Positions 1 to 5,498 are shown, counted from the stretch's first letter. The stretch: 5,851 nt of DNA from Planctomycetota bacterium (GCA_021160625.1 JAGHCE010000242.1:1-5851); one strand, 5' to 3'. The notes: generated from the sequence alone by a model not told the origin. A program made the numbers and translations.

Positions 1-33
1 CGCAAAAGGCAGGCAAATAGTCGCGCCGCACGC

Positions 34-115
34 AAAAAGGGGACAGTATACTTTGTGAACATTGTGGCGTGAGCAGCCGACAGGGGCACGGAAGAAAGTG
101 TAGTGTCCGCTTTTT
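34..115. repeat. Small inverted-repeat-bounded element, copy A (short form)
   Basis: The left end aaaaaggggacagt (34-47) and the right end agtgtccgcttttt (102-115) are imperfect inverted repeats, matching at 12 of 14 positions. Bases 32-103 recur as a direct repeat at 1753-1824 with four differences (positions 50, 60, 66 and 68 against 1771, 1781, 1787 and 1789), all transitions. It contains no plausible gene: translations stop early or carry no recognisable domain. The GGGGACAG end resembles dispersed repeats that I associate with REP/Y1-transposase elements in GC-rich genomes; this is recollection, not a search. No target-site duplication is evident. Confidence 0.7.
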
Positions 116-189
116 ATAAGAAGGCCGCCGAGGAAGTCCGCAGGCAGGCCGAGCAAAGGGAAGATGATGCCGATTATGAACTACGATGA
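73..189 (+). pseudogene. Possible C-terminal tail of a lost upstream gene
   Basis: One frame is open from the TGA at 70-72 to a TGA at 187-189. After the repeat element ends (115) it reads as a charged helical tail, roughly YKKAAEEVRRQAEQREDDAD followed by YELR and stop. This is more protein-like than the other two frames over 116-163, which are arginine/proline-rich. If real, it is the end of an upstream gene that overlapped the first codons of the channel gene, a common arrangement for translational coupling, and its body was displaced by the element at 34-115. I do not recognise the protein, and the stretch is short enough to be chance. Confidence 0.25.
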
Positions 190-1678
190 GGAACTTGCGA
201 GCCGAAAGGACAAGGGTTTGTGTTGCTACGCCCACGGGCGGAAATTCATATGCGATTACCGAGCAACGGATGGGACGGGTTTCTGTGTTGCGCATACTGA
301 GAAGAGGACTCCTGAGGAGGAGAAGGAGTTCCAGCGTCTTCTTGCCGATCGATTTGACACTGAAACGGAGAGGCTCAATTTCTGCGGCTGGAAGTTCCCT
401 GCCAACGTTGAGTTTCCACATCTGTTTCGTACCTTGGCCGACTTCACAAAGGCAAAGTTCGCGGGCAATGCGGACTTCAGAAACGTGCGTTTTGTAGGGA
501 GCGTACTTCTGAATGGCGTAGAGGTGAATGGATACGTTCACTTTGGGAATGAACCGGTAATAGGACAGATAAATCTATCGTTTGCAATAATATATGGAGG
601 TGTATCAATCTCCAGTCCGGAAGTGAGGGAGGGCATCAACTGTTTGGGCGCAACCATCCAAGGAGATGTACATATCTTAAGCCAAGGCCTGAAAGGCGAG
701 ATTTCATTCAAGTCGGCGACAATACAAAGTGGCGTATCGCTTGAGAAGTGTCACATTGCTGGCGATCTGATTTTCGACCATGCGGATATCGGCGAGCGAA
801 AAGGCTGCTGGGGCATTAATCTGAATAACGTACACATCAAAGGAAGACTTTCCTTCAGATCCACTGTTGTCACTGGCAGATTGAGCATGGAAAGCATTAT
901 CGTAGATGGGCCAGTATGCTGCGAGTTCCTGACAACCGGGAAAAGCCTTCATTGCTGGAATGCGAAATTCGGTGTAAGAGCGATGAACCCAACGTCTTTG
1001 TCTTTCTACGGCGCGAGAATCGGCGATCATGCTGGCTTTCAGGGAGCCGAATTCCACACAGACGTCGATTTTAGAGACGCAGAAATCAAGACGAAATTGA
1101 ATTTCAAGAACGCTCTTTTCAAAGGCCGTGCAGATTTCGAAGGTACCGTTATCCCGCCTGCTGGAATTTTTGATCCACCGGGCGAGATTCGTGTCGAGCC
1201 CGGCAAGGGGATGTGGCTATACCGCATGGCGAAGCAAGTTTATCAGAATATGGGTCGTTATGATGAGGCAGGGGATTATCACTACATGGAACGCTGCGAG
1301 GCTTGGCAAGCGCGCAACCGCTGGTGGACAAGGCATATCACAAATCTCTTCTTGAAAATGAGGCGATGGTGTCACAGCGTACTGGGTGGACGTTTGCAAA
1401 AGTGCGCAAAGCGCGTCAGTGATGTTTTTGAACTGATAGTACTTCGTGGTATTTGTGGCTACTTCGAAAAGCCGTGGCGAATAGCGGGTGTGGGAGGCGC
1501 TGTCATTTTCATCTGCGGTCTCGTGTACTGGATATTCGAATCCGTTGGTCCTGCACCTGGCAATCCGTCGACTCTTCTTGGCGCGATGTATTTCAGCGTC
1601 GTGACTTTCACGACGCTTGGATTTGGCGATATCAGACCAATCGAACGTTACAGCGGAAAGCTAATAGCCGGTAGCTAA
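164..1678 (+). CDS. Pentapeptide-like beta-helix protein with C-terminal two-TM potassium-channel domain, cut short by a nonsense codon
   Basis: The 504-residue product has three parts. Residues ~20-50 hold a Cys/His cluster (CCYAH, then C30, then FCVAH) resembling the small N-terminal metal-binding motif of this family. Residues ~70-330 are degenerate repeats of ~20 residues (ADFRNVRF, ISFKSATI, LSFYGARI, VDFRDAEI, LNFKNALF), typical of a right-handed beta-helix. A charged linker with MGRYDEAGDYHYMERCEAW follows. Residues ~440-458 form TM1, then a pore loop with selectivity filter TTLGFGD (483-489). The filter argues for a K+ channel at the inner membrane. The TAA at 1676-1678 falls early in TM2, so this product should not form a normal pore. 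Starts at 164, 167 or 176 are possible; AAAGGG at 155-160 best suits 167. The gene is AT-richer than its neighbours (line 541-600 is 22/60 G+C) and lies between direct repeats, suggesting transfer. The ligand or signal is unknown. Confidence 0.8.
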   Translation: MMPIMNYDEELASRKDKGLCCYAHGRKFICDYRATDGTGFCVAHTEKRTPEEEKEFQRLLADRFDTETERLNFCGWKFPANVEFPHLFRTLADFTKAKFAGNADFRNVRFVGSVLLNGVEVNGYVHFGNEPVIGQINLSFAIIYGGVSISSPEVREGINCLGATIQGDVHILSQGLKGEISFKSATIQSGVSLEKCHIAGDLIFDHADIGERKGCWGINLNNVHIKGRLSFRSTVVTGRLSMESIIVDGPVCCEFLTTGKSLHCWNAKFGVRAMNPTSLSFYGARIGDHAGFQGAEFHTDVDFRDAEIKTKLNFKNALFKGRADFEGTVIPPAGIFDPPGEIRVEPGKGMWLYRMAKQVYQNMGRYDEAGDYHYMERCEAWQARNRWWTRHITNLFLKMRRWCHSVLGGRLQKCAKRVSDVFELIVLRGICGYFEKPWRIAGVGGAVIFICGLVYWIFESVGPAPGNPSTLLGAMYFSVVTFTTLGFGDIRPIERYSGKLIAGS

Positions 1679-1747
1679 GCCCTCGTCGGCGCGTTTCTTA
1701 TGGCTGCATTTTTAGTAACGCTGGCGCGACGGTGGGGCCGGGGATAG
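1679..1747 (+). pseudogene. Severed end of the channel gene: remainder of the second pore helix
   Basis: Directly after the TAA, the same frame encodes ALVGAFLMAAFLVTLARRWG, then RG and a TAG at 1745-1747. A hydrophobic helix closed by arginines is how two-TM channel proteins of this type normally end. Read through the TAA, the protein would be 527 residues with a complete TM1-pore-TM2 module. Family members often have a glutamate at the interrupted position, so a GAA to TAA change is the simplest origin (inference from family memory). Only seven bases separate the TAG from the next repeat element. Confidence 0.8.
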
Positions 1748-1832
1748 GCCATGCAAAAAGGGGACAGTATGCTTTGTGAATATTGTAGTGTGAGCAGCCG
1801 ACAGGGGCACGGAAGAAAGTGTAGATTGCCAC

Positions 1833-1853
1833 GTGCGGCAAGCCGCACCCTAC
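1833..1853 (-). repeat. REP-like unit 1 (GTAG plus hairpin)
   Basis: On the minus strand this reads GTAG (1853-1850), then GG and a near-perfect palindrome gtgcggcttgccgcac (1848-1833), forming a GC-rich hairpin with a tiny loop. A GTAG-type tetranucleotide directly 5' of a hairpin is the known hallmark of REP sequences moved by REP-associated tyrosine transposases. It has the same orientation as the second unit 29 bp away. Confidence 0.6.
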
Positions 1854-1856
1854 ATT

Positions 1857-1882
1857 GGGCGCGAGTGAACCAGCGCCCCTAC
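1857..1882 (-). repeat. REP-like unit 2 (GTAG plus hairpin)
   Basis: On the minus strand this reads GTAG (1882-1879), then a GGGCGC...GCGCCC hairpin (arms 1878-1873 and 1862-1857) with a 10-base loop. Unit 1 has the same plan but a different stem sequence, so the two share architecture (GTAG, GG-rich stem, 29-bp spacing) rather than being simple duplicates. Tandem REP units of this kind are common in bacterial intergenic DNA. Confidence 0.55.
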
Positions 1883-1927
1883 GGCTCTTTTCAACAGAGC
1901 AAGACTGCCCCCTTTTTATCCCACCGG

Positions 1928-2068
1928 TCAAAAGACCAGCTTTGCCAGCGTGAAGAGGCCCAGGAGGGTTGTGAGGGCGCCGATGACGAGGGTGAGTTTT
2001 TTGGTGGAAATCTTTTTGACCGACCAGGCGGCAAACGGGACTGACAGGAGCGCGCCTACCGCCAGGGG
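1928..2068 (-). pseudogene. C-terminal remnant of a TauE/SafE-like membrane permease
   Basis: The minus-strand frame ending at the TGA (1930-1928) encodes about 46 residues: PLAVGALLSVPFAAWSVKK, then ISTKKLTLVIGALTTLLGLF, then TLAKLVF. A glycine/alanine-rich helix, a short basic loop with KKISTKKL, and a closing helix with LLGLFTLAK is how TauE/SafE (DUF81) anion exporters usually end. An in-frame stop lies at 2074-2072, and homology to any permease cannot extend past ~2068, where the opposite-strand RtcB fragment begins. All upstream helices and the start are missing, so this is a non-functional stump. Family assignment from so short a piece is moderate; another small multi-helix transporter is possible. 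Confidence 0.6.
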
Positions 2069-2219
2069 CGTTTACGTTATGGCCAAGGGCCGGACGACTC
2101 TTGCCGAAGAAGCCCCCTGGGCCTACAAAGACGTCACCGAGGTAGTAAAGGTTATGCACAATGCCGGGATAAGCCGCAAGGTAGCCCGCCTCGTCCCGCT
2201 GGGCGTTGTGAAGGGGTAG
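2064..2219 (+). pseudogene. rtcB: 3' fragment of rtcB (RNA ligase RtcB, C-terminal ~51 residues)
   Basis: The frame from 2064 to the TAG at 2217-2219 encodes RGVYVMAKGRTTLAEEAPWA, then YKDVTEVVKVMHNAGISRKV and ARLVPLGVVKG. The LAEEAP-x-AYKDV block and the closing ARL-x-PLGVVKG are diagnostic of RtcB, the GTP-dependent tRNA-splicing/RNA-repair ligase. The terminal Gly-Lys-Gly region is kept; in the family this lysine contacts the guanylate. The manganese site and the histidine that becomes guanylylated lie upstream and are gone, so the fragment cannot ligate RNA. RtcB is normally ~400-500 residues. An ATG at 2079 could initiate a 46-residue peptide, with AGGGG 10 bases upstream, but that is probably coincidental. 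Upstream in-frame codons (1950-2063) are antisense to the permease remnant, not RtcB. Confidence 0.85.
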
Positions 2220-2261
2220 GGCGGAGTCAGTGCGGGCCGGGAGGTCACGCAGGCAGGCTCT

Positions 2262-3452
2262 TCAGATGAGGTTCAGCTGCTTGCCGACGCGTTCGAAGGC
2301 CGCGAGGGCGAACTGGACGTCGTCGTTGGTGAGTGTGGCCTGGACCTGGATTCTGAGACGCGCGGTGCCTTCGGGGACTACGGGGTAGCCGAAACCTATT
2401 ACGAAGACGCCTTCGGCCAGGAGCGCCTCGGAGGCGCGGATGGCCGCGGCGGTCTCGCCTATGATGATGGGGATGATGCCGGAGGCGCTTTTGAGAGGCT
2501 TGTAGCCGAGCTTGCACAGCCCATCGTAAAAAGCCGCGCGGAGGTCTCTTATCCGCGCGACGCGCTCGGGCTCGGCAAGTAGTATCTCGACGGCTTTGGC
2601 GGCGCCTGCGGCCACGCTTGCGGGAAGCGCGTTTGAAAAGAGGCTCGTGCGCGACCTCTGGACGAGCATACCCGTCACGGCGGCAGACGACGCGATGTAG
2701 CCCCCCGCCGCGCCGCCAAGCGCCTTGCCCAGCGTCCCCGTGATGATGTCCACCTTTCCCTCAACGCCGAAATGCTCCACCACGCCTCGGCCCGTCTTAC
2801 CGACCACGCCCACGCCGTGCGAGTCGTCGACGACCGTTATCGCGTCGTATCTCTCGGCAAGCTCCACTATGTCGGCGAGCTTCGCTAAGTCGCCTTCCAT
2901 CGAGAAGACCCCGTCCGTGACGATCCATCGGCGCTTCGCTCCTGCGGCCTCCTTGAGCCTGGTCTCCAGGTCGGCCATATCGCAGTGCCGGAACACCACC
3001 CGCGTGCTCTTCGGGCACATCCTTATCCCGTCGATGAGCGAGGCGTGGTTGAGGCGGTCGGAAATGACGCAGTCGCCCTCGCCGCAGAACGACGCAAAGA
3101 GCCCGGTATTGGCCATCCAGCACGATGTGTAGGTGAGAGCTCTCTCGGTCCGGTGGAAATCGGCGAGCGCCTTTTCAAGTTGCAGATGCGGCTGGAACGT
3201 CCCGCAGATAAACCGCACCGACGCCGTCCCCGCGCCGTATCTTTCAAGCGCCTTCCTCGCGGCGGCGACCACCTCCGGGTGGTTGGCAAGGCCCAGGTAG
3301 TTGTTGCTGCACAGCACCAGGACCTCGCCTGATCCCTTGATAGGGGCACGGGTGTCCATAGGCCCCTGGAGTATCTTGAGGACCTTTTCGGTTCCCTCGG
3401 CGCGGATCTCGTCAAGACCGGCCGCCATTTCGCTGTGGAAGGACTTGTTCAT
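2262..3452 (-). CDS. kbl: 2-amino-3-ketobutyrate coenzyme A ligase (glycine C-acetyltransferase)
   Basis: This is a PLP-dependent enzyme of the alpha-oxoamine synthase family (fold type I). It converts 2-amino-3-ketobutyrate plus CoA to glycine and acetyl-CoA, the second step of threonine degradation, in the cytoplasm. The 396 residues compare with 398 in E. coli Kbl, and homology runs end to end. Visible landmarks are LCSNNYLGLANHPEV (~47-61), SDRLNHASLIDG with H136, VVDDSHGVG (D210, H212), the PLP-lysine motif GTLGKALGGAAGGY with K243, and the C-terminal FGYPVVPEGTARLRIQ. I chose the ATG at 3452 because AAGGTG (3464-3459) sits 6 bases upstream. A GTG in frame at 3461 lies within that Shine-Dalgarno and would add only three residues. 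It is the second gene of an operon with tdh. Its closest alternatives are BioF and HemA, but the tdh neighbour and the GKQLNLI ending fit Kbl. Confidence 0.95.
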   Translation of the reverse strand: MNKSFHSEMAAGLDEIRAEGTEKVLKILQGPMDTRAPIKGSGEVLVLCSNNYLGLANHPEVVAAARKALERYGAGTASVRFICGTFQPHLQLEKALADFHRTERALTYTSCWMANTGLFASFCGEGDCVISDRLNHASLIDGIRMCPKSTRVVFRHCDMADLETRLKEAAGAKRRWIVTDGVFSMEGDLAKLADIVELAERYDAITVVDDSHGVGVVGKTGRGVVEHFGVEGKVDIITGTLGKALGGAAGGYIASSAAVTGMLVQRSRTSLFSNALPASVAAGAAKAVEILLAEPERVARIRDLRAAFYDGLCKLGYKPLKSASGIIPIIIGETAAAIRASEALLAEGVFVIGFGYPVVPEGTARLRIQVQATLTNDDVQFALAAFERVGKQLNLI

Positions 3453-3458
3453 CGTTAT

Positions 3459-3464
3459 CACCTT
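3459..3464 (-). promoter_or_regulatory. Ribosome binding site deciding the kbl start
   Basis: AAGGTG on the minus strand is followed by ATAACG and then the ATG at 3452-3450, a normal 6-base spacing. This favours the ATG over the overlapping upstream GTG at 3461. Confidence 0.7.
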
Positions 3465-3476
3465 CCGTGGGAAAAT

Positions 3477-3496
3477 AGGTATCTGTCCCCATTTTT
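3477..3496 (-). repeat. Solitary GGGGACAG-type repeat motif in the tdh-kbl gap
   Basis: The minus strand reads aaaaatggggacagatacct. This matches the termini of the elements at 34 and 1755 (aaaaaggggacagt) apart from an extra T and a different tail. There is no second inverted arm nearby, so it is a half-element or a relic. It fills about half of the short spacer between the tdh stop and the kbl ribosome site and so is transcribed in the operon mRNA. Confidence 0.5.
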
Positions 3497-3501
3497 CTAT
3501 C

Positions 3502-4530
3502 TTACAGCGTCATTACTACCTTTGCCGCCTTGCCCGTCAGGAGCGCTTCGAAGCCCTTCTCGAAATCCTCCAGCCGGATTGTATGCGTGATCACCGGGTC
3601 GATATCGACGCGCCCGCCCAGCAGGAAGCGCTGGCAGCGGTACCACGTGTCGTACATCCGCCTGCCGCTTACCGCGTGGATGGTTATCCCCTTGAAGATG
3701 ATGTCGCGCGCCCAGTTGACGGCCACCTCGTCGGCCGGCAGACCCAGAAGCACCACGTCCCCGCCGTTCTGGACAAAGCCAAAGGCGCTCTTGAGGCCCG
3801 CAGCGGACCCTGACATTTCCATCACCACCTCCGACCCGAGGCCCTCGGTCGCCTCCAGGAGCGCTGCCCCGATGTCGCCTGCCGCCGGGTCGAAGACGAC
3901 GTCCGCGCCCACTCGCGCCGCAATCTCCCGCTTCATCGCATTTGGTTCCGAGACGAGCACCTTTGACGCGCCCGCCGCCCGCGCTATCGCCGTCGAAAAG
4001 AGCCCTATCGCCCCTGCCCCGATGATAAGAACGCTGCGGCCGGAGATGTCTGCGGCCGTCACCGAGTGCATAGCATTGCCGAGGGGATCGAAGATCGCCG
4101 CGTGCCGGTCGGCTATCTCGTCGGGCACCGGCCACAGGTTGTCCGCAGGCATCGAGAGATAGTCGGCAAAGCACCCGTCCCGGTCGATGCCGATTATCCT
4201 GACGTTTTGACAGATGTGGGCGCGACCCGTCCGGCAAAAGCGGCAGTGCCCGCACGTGATGTGCCCCTCACCCGAAACACGCACTCCCGGCTCGATGTGC
4301 CTCACATCCCGGCCGAGGGCCTCCACCACGCCGACGAACTCGTGCCCGCCGACTACCGGCGGACGTATCCTGGCGCGGCTCCAGGCATCCCACTGGTAGA
4401 TGTGGACGTCCGTGCCGCATATGCCTACGGCCTTTACCCTGATAAGGGCGTCGTGCGGGCCGATTTCGGGCTTCGGCACGTCGATAAGCTCAAATCCCGT
4501 CCCCGGCTTCGTCTTGACGATGGCTCTCAT
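3502..4530 (-). CDS. tdh: L-threonine 3-dehydrogenase
   Basis: This zinc-dependent medium-chain dehydrogenase oxidises L-threonine with NAD+ to 2-amino-3-ketobutyrate, which Kbl then cleaves. From the ATG at 4530 the protein has 342 residues (E. coli Tdh has 341), and the key residues fall at the E. coli numbers. The catalytic zinc site is C38 with H63 and E64 (GGHEF); the relay residues are T40 and H43 (CGTDVHIYQWD), with H90 in SGEGH. The structural zinc ligands are C93, C96, C99 and C107. The Rossmann motif GAGAIG is at 171-176, and the threonine-side motif FDPLGNAMH is present. The same frame opens 17 codons earlier (4581), but the ATG at 4530 has AGGGG seven bases upstream and matches the family start. 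It is the first gene of tdh-kbl, divergent from the XRE-cupin regulator. Confidence 0.96.
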   Translation of the reverse strand: MRAIVKTKPGTGFELIDVPKPEIGPHDALIRVKAVGICGTDVHIYQWDAWSRARIRPPVVGGHEFVGVVEALGRDVRHIEPGVRVSGEGHITCGHCRFCRTGRAHICQNVRIIGIDRDGCFADYLSMPADNLWPVPDEIADRHAAIFDPLGNAMHSVTAADISGRSVLIIGAGAIGLFSTAIARAAGASKVLVSEPNAMKREIAARVGADVVFDPAAGDIGAALLEATEGLGSEVVMEMSGSAAGLKSAFGFVQNGGDVVLLGLPADEVAVNWARDIIFKGITIHAVSGRRMYDTWYRCQRFLLGGRVDIDPVITHTIRLEDFEKGFEALLTGKAAKVVMTL

Positions 4531-4585
4531 CGGTCTGCCCCTGGGATTCCTTACCGGAAAAATGTTTACTATCTTGAACAAATGG

Positions 4586-4597
4586 TATCATATGATA
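4586..4597. promoter_or_regulatory. Candidate operator palindrome at the tdh start site
   Basis: TATCATATGATA is a perfect 12-bp palindrome. It abuts the predicted -10 of tdh and covers the predicted start of transcription (~4590), the usual place for a repressor. A dimeric XRE protein encoded next door is the obvious candidate ligand. AT-rich intergenic DNA yields palindromes by chance, so this is only suggestive. Confidence 0.4.
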
Positions 4598-4625
4598 AAA
4601 TAGCAACCACCGGAACCGCTGTCAA
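4597..4625 (-). promoter_or_regulatory. Sigma70-type promoter for tdh-kbl
   Basis: On the minus strand the -35 is TTGACA (4625-4620, perfect), followed by a 17-base spacer and the -10 TATTTT (4602-4597, four of six). The predicted start is near 4590, giving a leader of about 60 bases before the tdh ATG. Confidence 0.65.
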
Positions 4626-4646
4626 CGGGAAAGTGTTTGATATAGT
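4619..4646 (+). promoter_or_regulatory. Weak candidate promoter for the XRE-cupin regulator
   Basis: CTGTCA (4619-4624, four of six), a 16-base spacer, then TATAGT (4641-4646, five of six). The -35 overlaps the tdh -35 on the other strand almost exactly, so polymerase could not occupy both at once. The start would be near 4653, leaving a very short leader before the ATG at 4669. Confidence 0.4.
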
Positions 4647-4668
4647 GAATATTTGTATGAGGTGAAAA

Positions 4669-5235
4669 ATGGCCAAGACACCCGCACTGCCGCCGCTGGG
4701 CAAGCATATGCTCAAGTTCCGCAAGCAGGCGGGCTTTTCGCTTGACGAGCTCGCCCGGCGAAGCGGCGTCTCGAAGGCGATGCTCTCGCAGGTCGAAACC
4801 GGCAAGGCAAACCCCACGGTTGCCGTGGTATGGAAGATCGCGCACGGTCTCGGCGTCTCCGTCCAGGGTCTCTTAGAGGGGGCCAGGGGCAGCGCCAGGA
4901 TAGAGGTCCTCCGGAGGCACCAGTATGCCGCTCTGACGGAGGGTGAGGGCTGCGAGGTCGAGGTGATCAGCCCCATCCATATGGCCGGCGAGCTCGAACT
5001 CTACCTTGTTGAACTAAAGGCCGGCGCGATTCTCGATTCGAATCCGCATTTCCCCGGCGCCGAGGAGTTCACCACCGCCATTGAGGGGAAGGTCGAGGTT
5101 ACATCCGGCAGGCACAAGGAAACAATCGAAGCCGGCGACACGGCCCATTACGACGCGGACGTCGAGCATTCGCTCCGGAATGTCGGCCCCGGCAAGGCCG
5201 TGATGTATATGGTGGTACGGTACGAAAGAAAGTAG
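4669..5235 (+). CDS. XRE-family transcriptional regulator with C-terminal cupin domain
   Basis: A 188-residue cytoplasmic DNA-binding protein. Residues ~10-66 are a Cro/C1-type helix-turn-helix (FSLDELARRSGVSKAMLSQV, then ETGKANPTVAVVWKIAHGLG). Residues ~105-186 form a single cupin barrel: PHFPGAEEF with H and E as possible metal ligands, EGKVEV, then AGDTAHYDADVEHSLRN, the second cupin motif. Length and layout match the small HTH-cupin regulators (E. coli SutR/YdcN type), in which the cupin is thought to sense a small metabolite. The start is clear: GAGGTG with AAAA before the ATG. The gene is divergent from tdh and shares its 138-bp promoter region, so it probably controls tdh-kbl, perhaps in response to threonine, glycine or a related compound (inference). 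The direction of control cannot be read from sequence. Confidence 0.9.
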   Translation: MAKTPALPPLGKHMLKFRKQAGFSLDELARRSGVSKAMLSQVETGKANPTVAVVWKIAHGLGVSVQGLLEGARGSARIEVLRRHQYAALTEGEGCEVEVISPIHMAGELELYLVELKAGAILDSNPHFPGAEEFTTAIEGKVEVTSGRHKETIEAGDTAHYDADVEHSLRNVGPGKAVMYMVVRYERK

Positions 5236-5425
5236 CGCTACCTCTCATCGGGCGAGTGGAGCGGTTTTCCGTGCTGCCGGACCCTTGGCGGCTTGGTACC
5301 TGCCGCCCCTGCGATATGGTCATAACGCCTGTGCCAGCAGTATGTTACGCTTCACCCGAACCGACCCGAAATACCCTTTTGCGCTGTTCGGCTCCGATTT
5401 TCTTCTACCGGTACGTCTTTGCGGC
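5236..5425. other. Intergenic stretch with no recognised gene
   Basis: Between the regulator stop and the candidate ptsI promoter I see no convincing gene on either strand. A weak hairpin lies near 5278-5294 (gccg/cggc) without a T-run, so no clear terminator can be called. A reading frame from 5285 to 5518 is open but resembles no family and overlaps the ptsI start out of frame. Confidence 0.5.
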
Positions 5426-5454
5426 TTGAGCCGGACGGGGTTAGTTTGTATGAT
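5426..5454 (+). promoter_or_regulatory. Candidate sigma70-type promoter for ptsI
   Basis: TTGAGC (5426-5431, four of six), a 17-base spacer, then TATGAT (5449-5454, five of six). The predicted start is near 5461, about 38 bases before the TTG start codon. It suggests ptsI has its own promoter rather than relying on read-through from the regulator. Confidence 0.5.
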
Positions 5455-5485
5455 GTATTCGCAGGAGCTCCGGTCCCGCCGAGCT

Positions 5486-5491
5486 GGGAGG
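5486..5491 (+). promoter_or_regulatory. Ribosome binding site deciding the TTG start of ptsI
   Basis: GGGAGG is followed by a 7-base spacer and TTG at 5499-5501. In this frame a TGA at 5451-5453 closes the upstream side, and no ATG or GTG occurs between it and the conserved N-terminus, so TTG is the best-supported start. Confidence 0.75.
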
Positions 5492-5498
5492 CACGCCT

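Larger units (their letters stand above)
1755..1917. repeat. Inverted-repeat-bounded element, copy B (long form with nested REP units)
   Basis: The left end aaaaaggggacagt (1755-1768) and the right end actgcccccttttt (1904-1917) are inverted repeats matching at 13 of 14 positions. The left half (1753-1824) is the direct repeat of 32-103. Compared with copy A, about 79 extra bases (1825-1903) sit between the GTAG at 1821-1824 and the right terminus; these contain two hairpin units described separately. The size, termini and lack of a gene suggest a non-autonomous, MITE- or REP-like element. No transposase is present in the window. Confidence 0.7.

Noticed and set aside
1676..1678. Recoding of the TAA as a programmed amino acid.
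   Set aside because: Selenocysteine uses TGA and pyrrolysine TAG; other genes here use TAA/TAG/TGA normally, so a nonsense mutation or error is far more likely.
34..1917. Target-site duplications flanking the two elements.
   Set aside because: I compared the bases next to each inverted-repeat end and found no convincing matching duplication.
1751..2044. 97-codon frame through copy B containing a CEYC...C cluster that looks like a small zinc finger.
   Set aside because: The equivalent frame in copy A stops within the element; the differences between copies change amino acids freely, and the frame runs on antisense through the permease remnant. It is repeat DNA, not a gene.
1698..2159. 153-codon minus-strand frame across copy B and both gene stumps.
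   Set aside because: It is antisense to the rtcB remnant and out of frame with the permease remnant, and its composition matches no family.
2725..3332. Plus-strand open frames opposite kbl.
   Set aside because: Kbl is complete and recognisable on the other strand; these lack ribosome sites and domains.
4553..4615. Direct repeat accggaa at 4553-4559 and 4609-4615 as regulator half-sites.
   Set aside because: Seven bases, not palindromic, and 56 bp apart; too weak to separate from chance.
3530..4665. Long plus-strand open frames (up to ~210 codons) opposite tdh.
   Set aside because: They are a side effect of GC-rich codon usage on the tdh strand; tdh itself matches its family over its full length with all zinc ligands.
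4669..5235. XRE protein as the antitoxin of a toxin-antitoxin pair.
   Set aside because: It has a full cupin sensor domain, a divergent metabolic operon as neighbour, and no small toxin-like gene beside it.
5386..5436. Long-range stem (gttcggctc with gagccggac, 33-base loop) before ptsI.
   Set aside because: It lies upstream of and over the predicted -35, so it would not be in the ptsI transcript, and there is no T-run to make it a terminator for the regulator.
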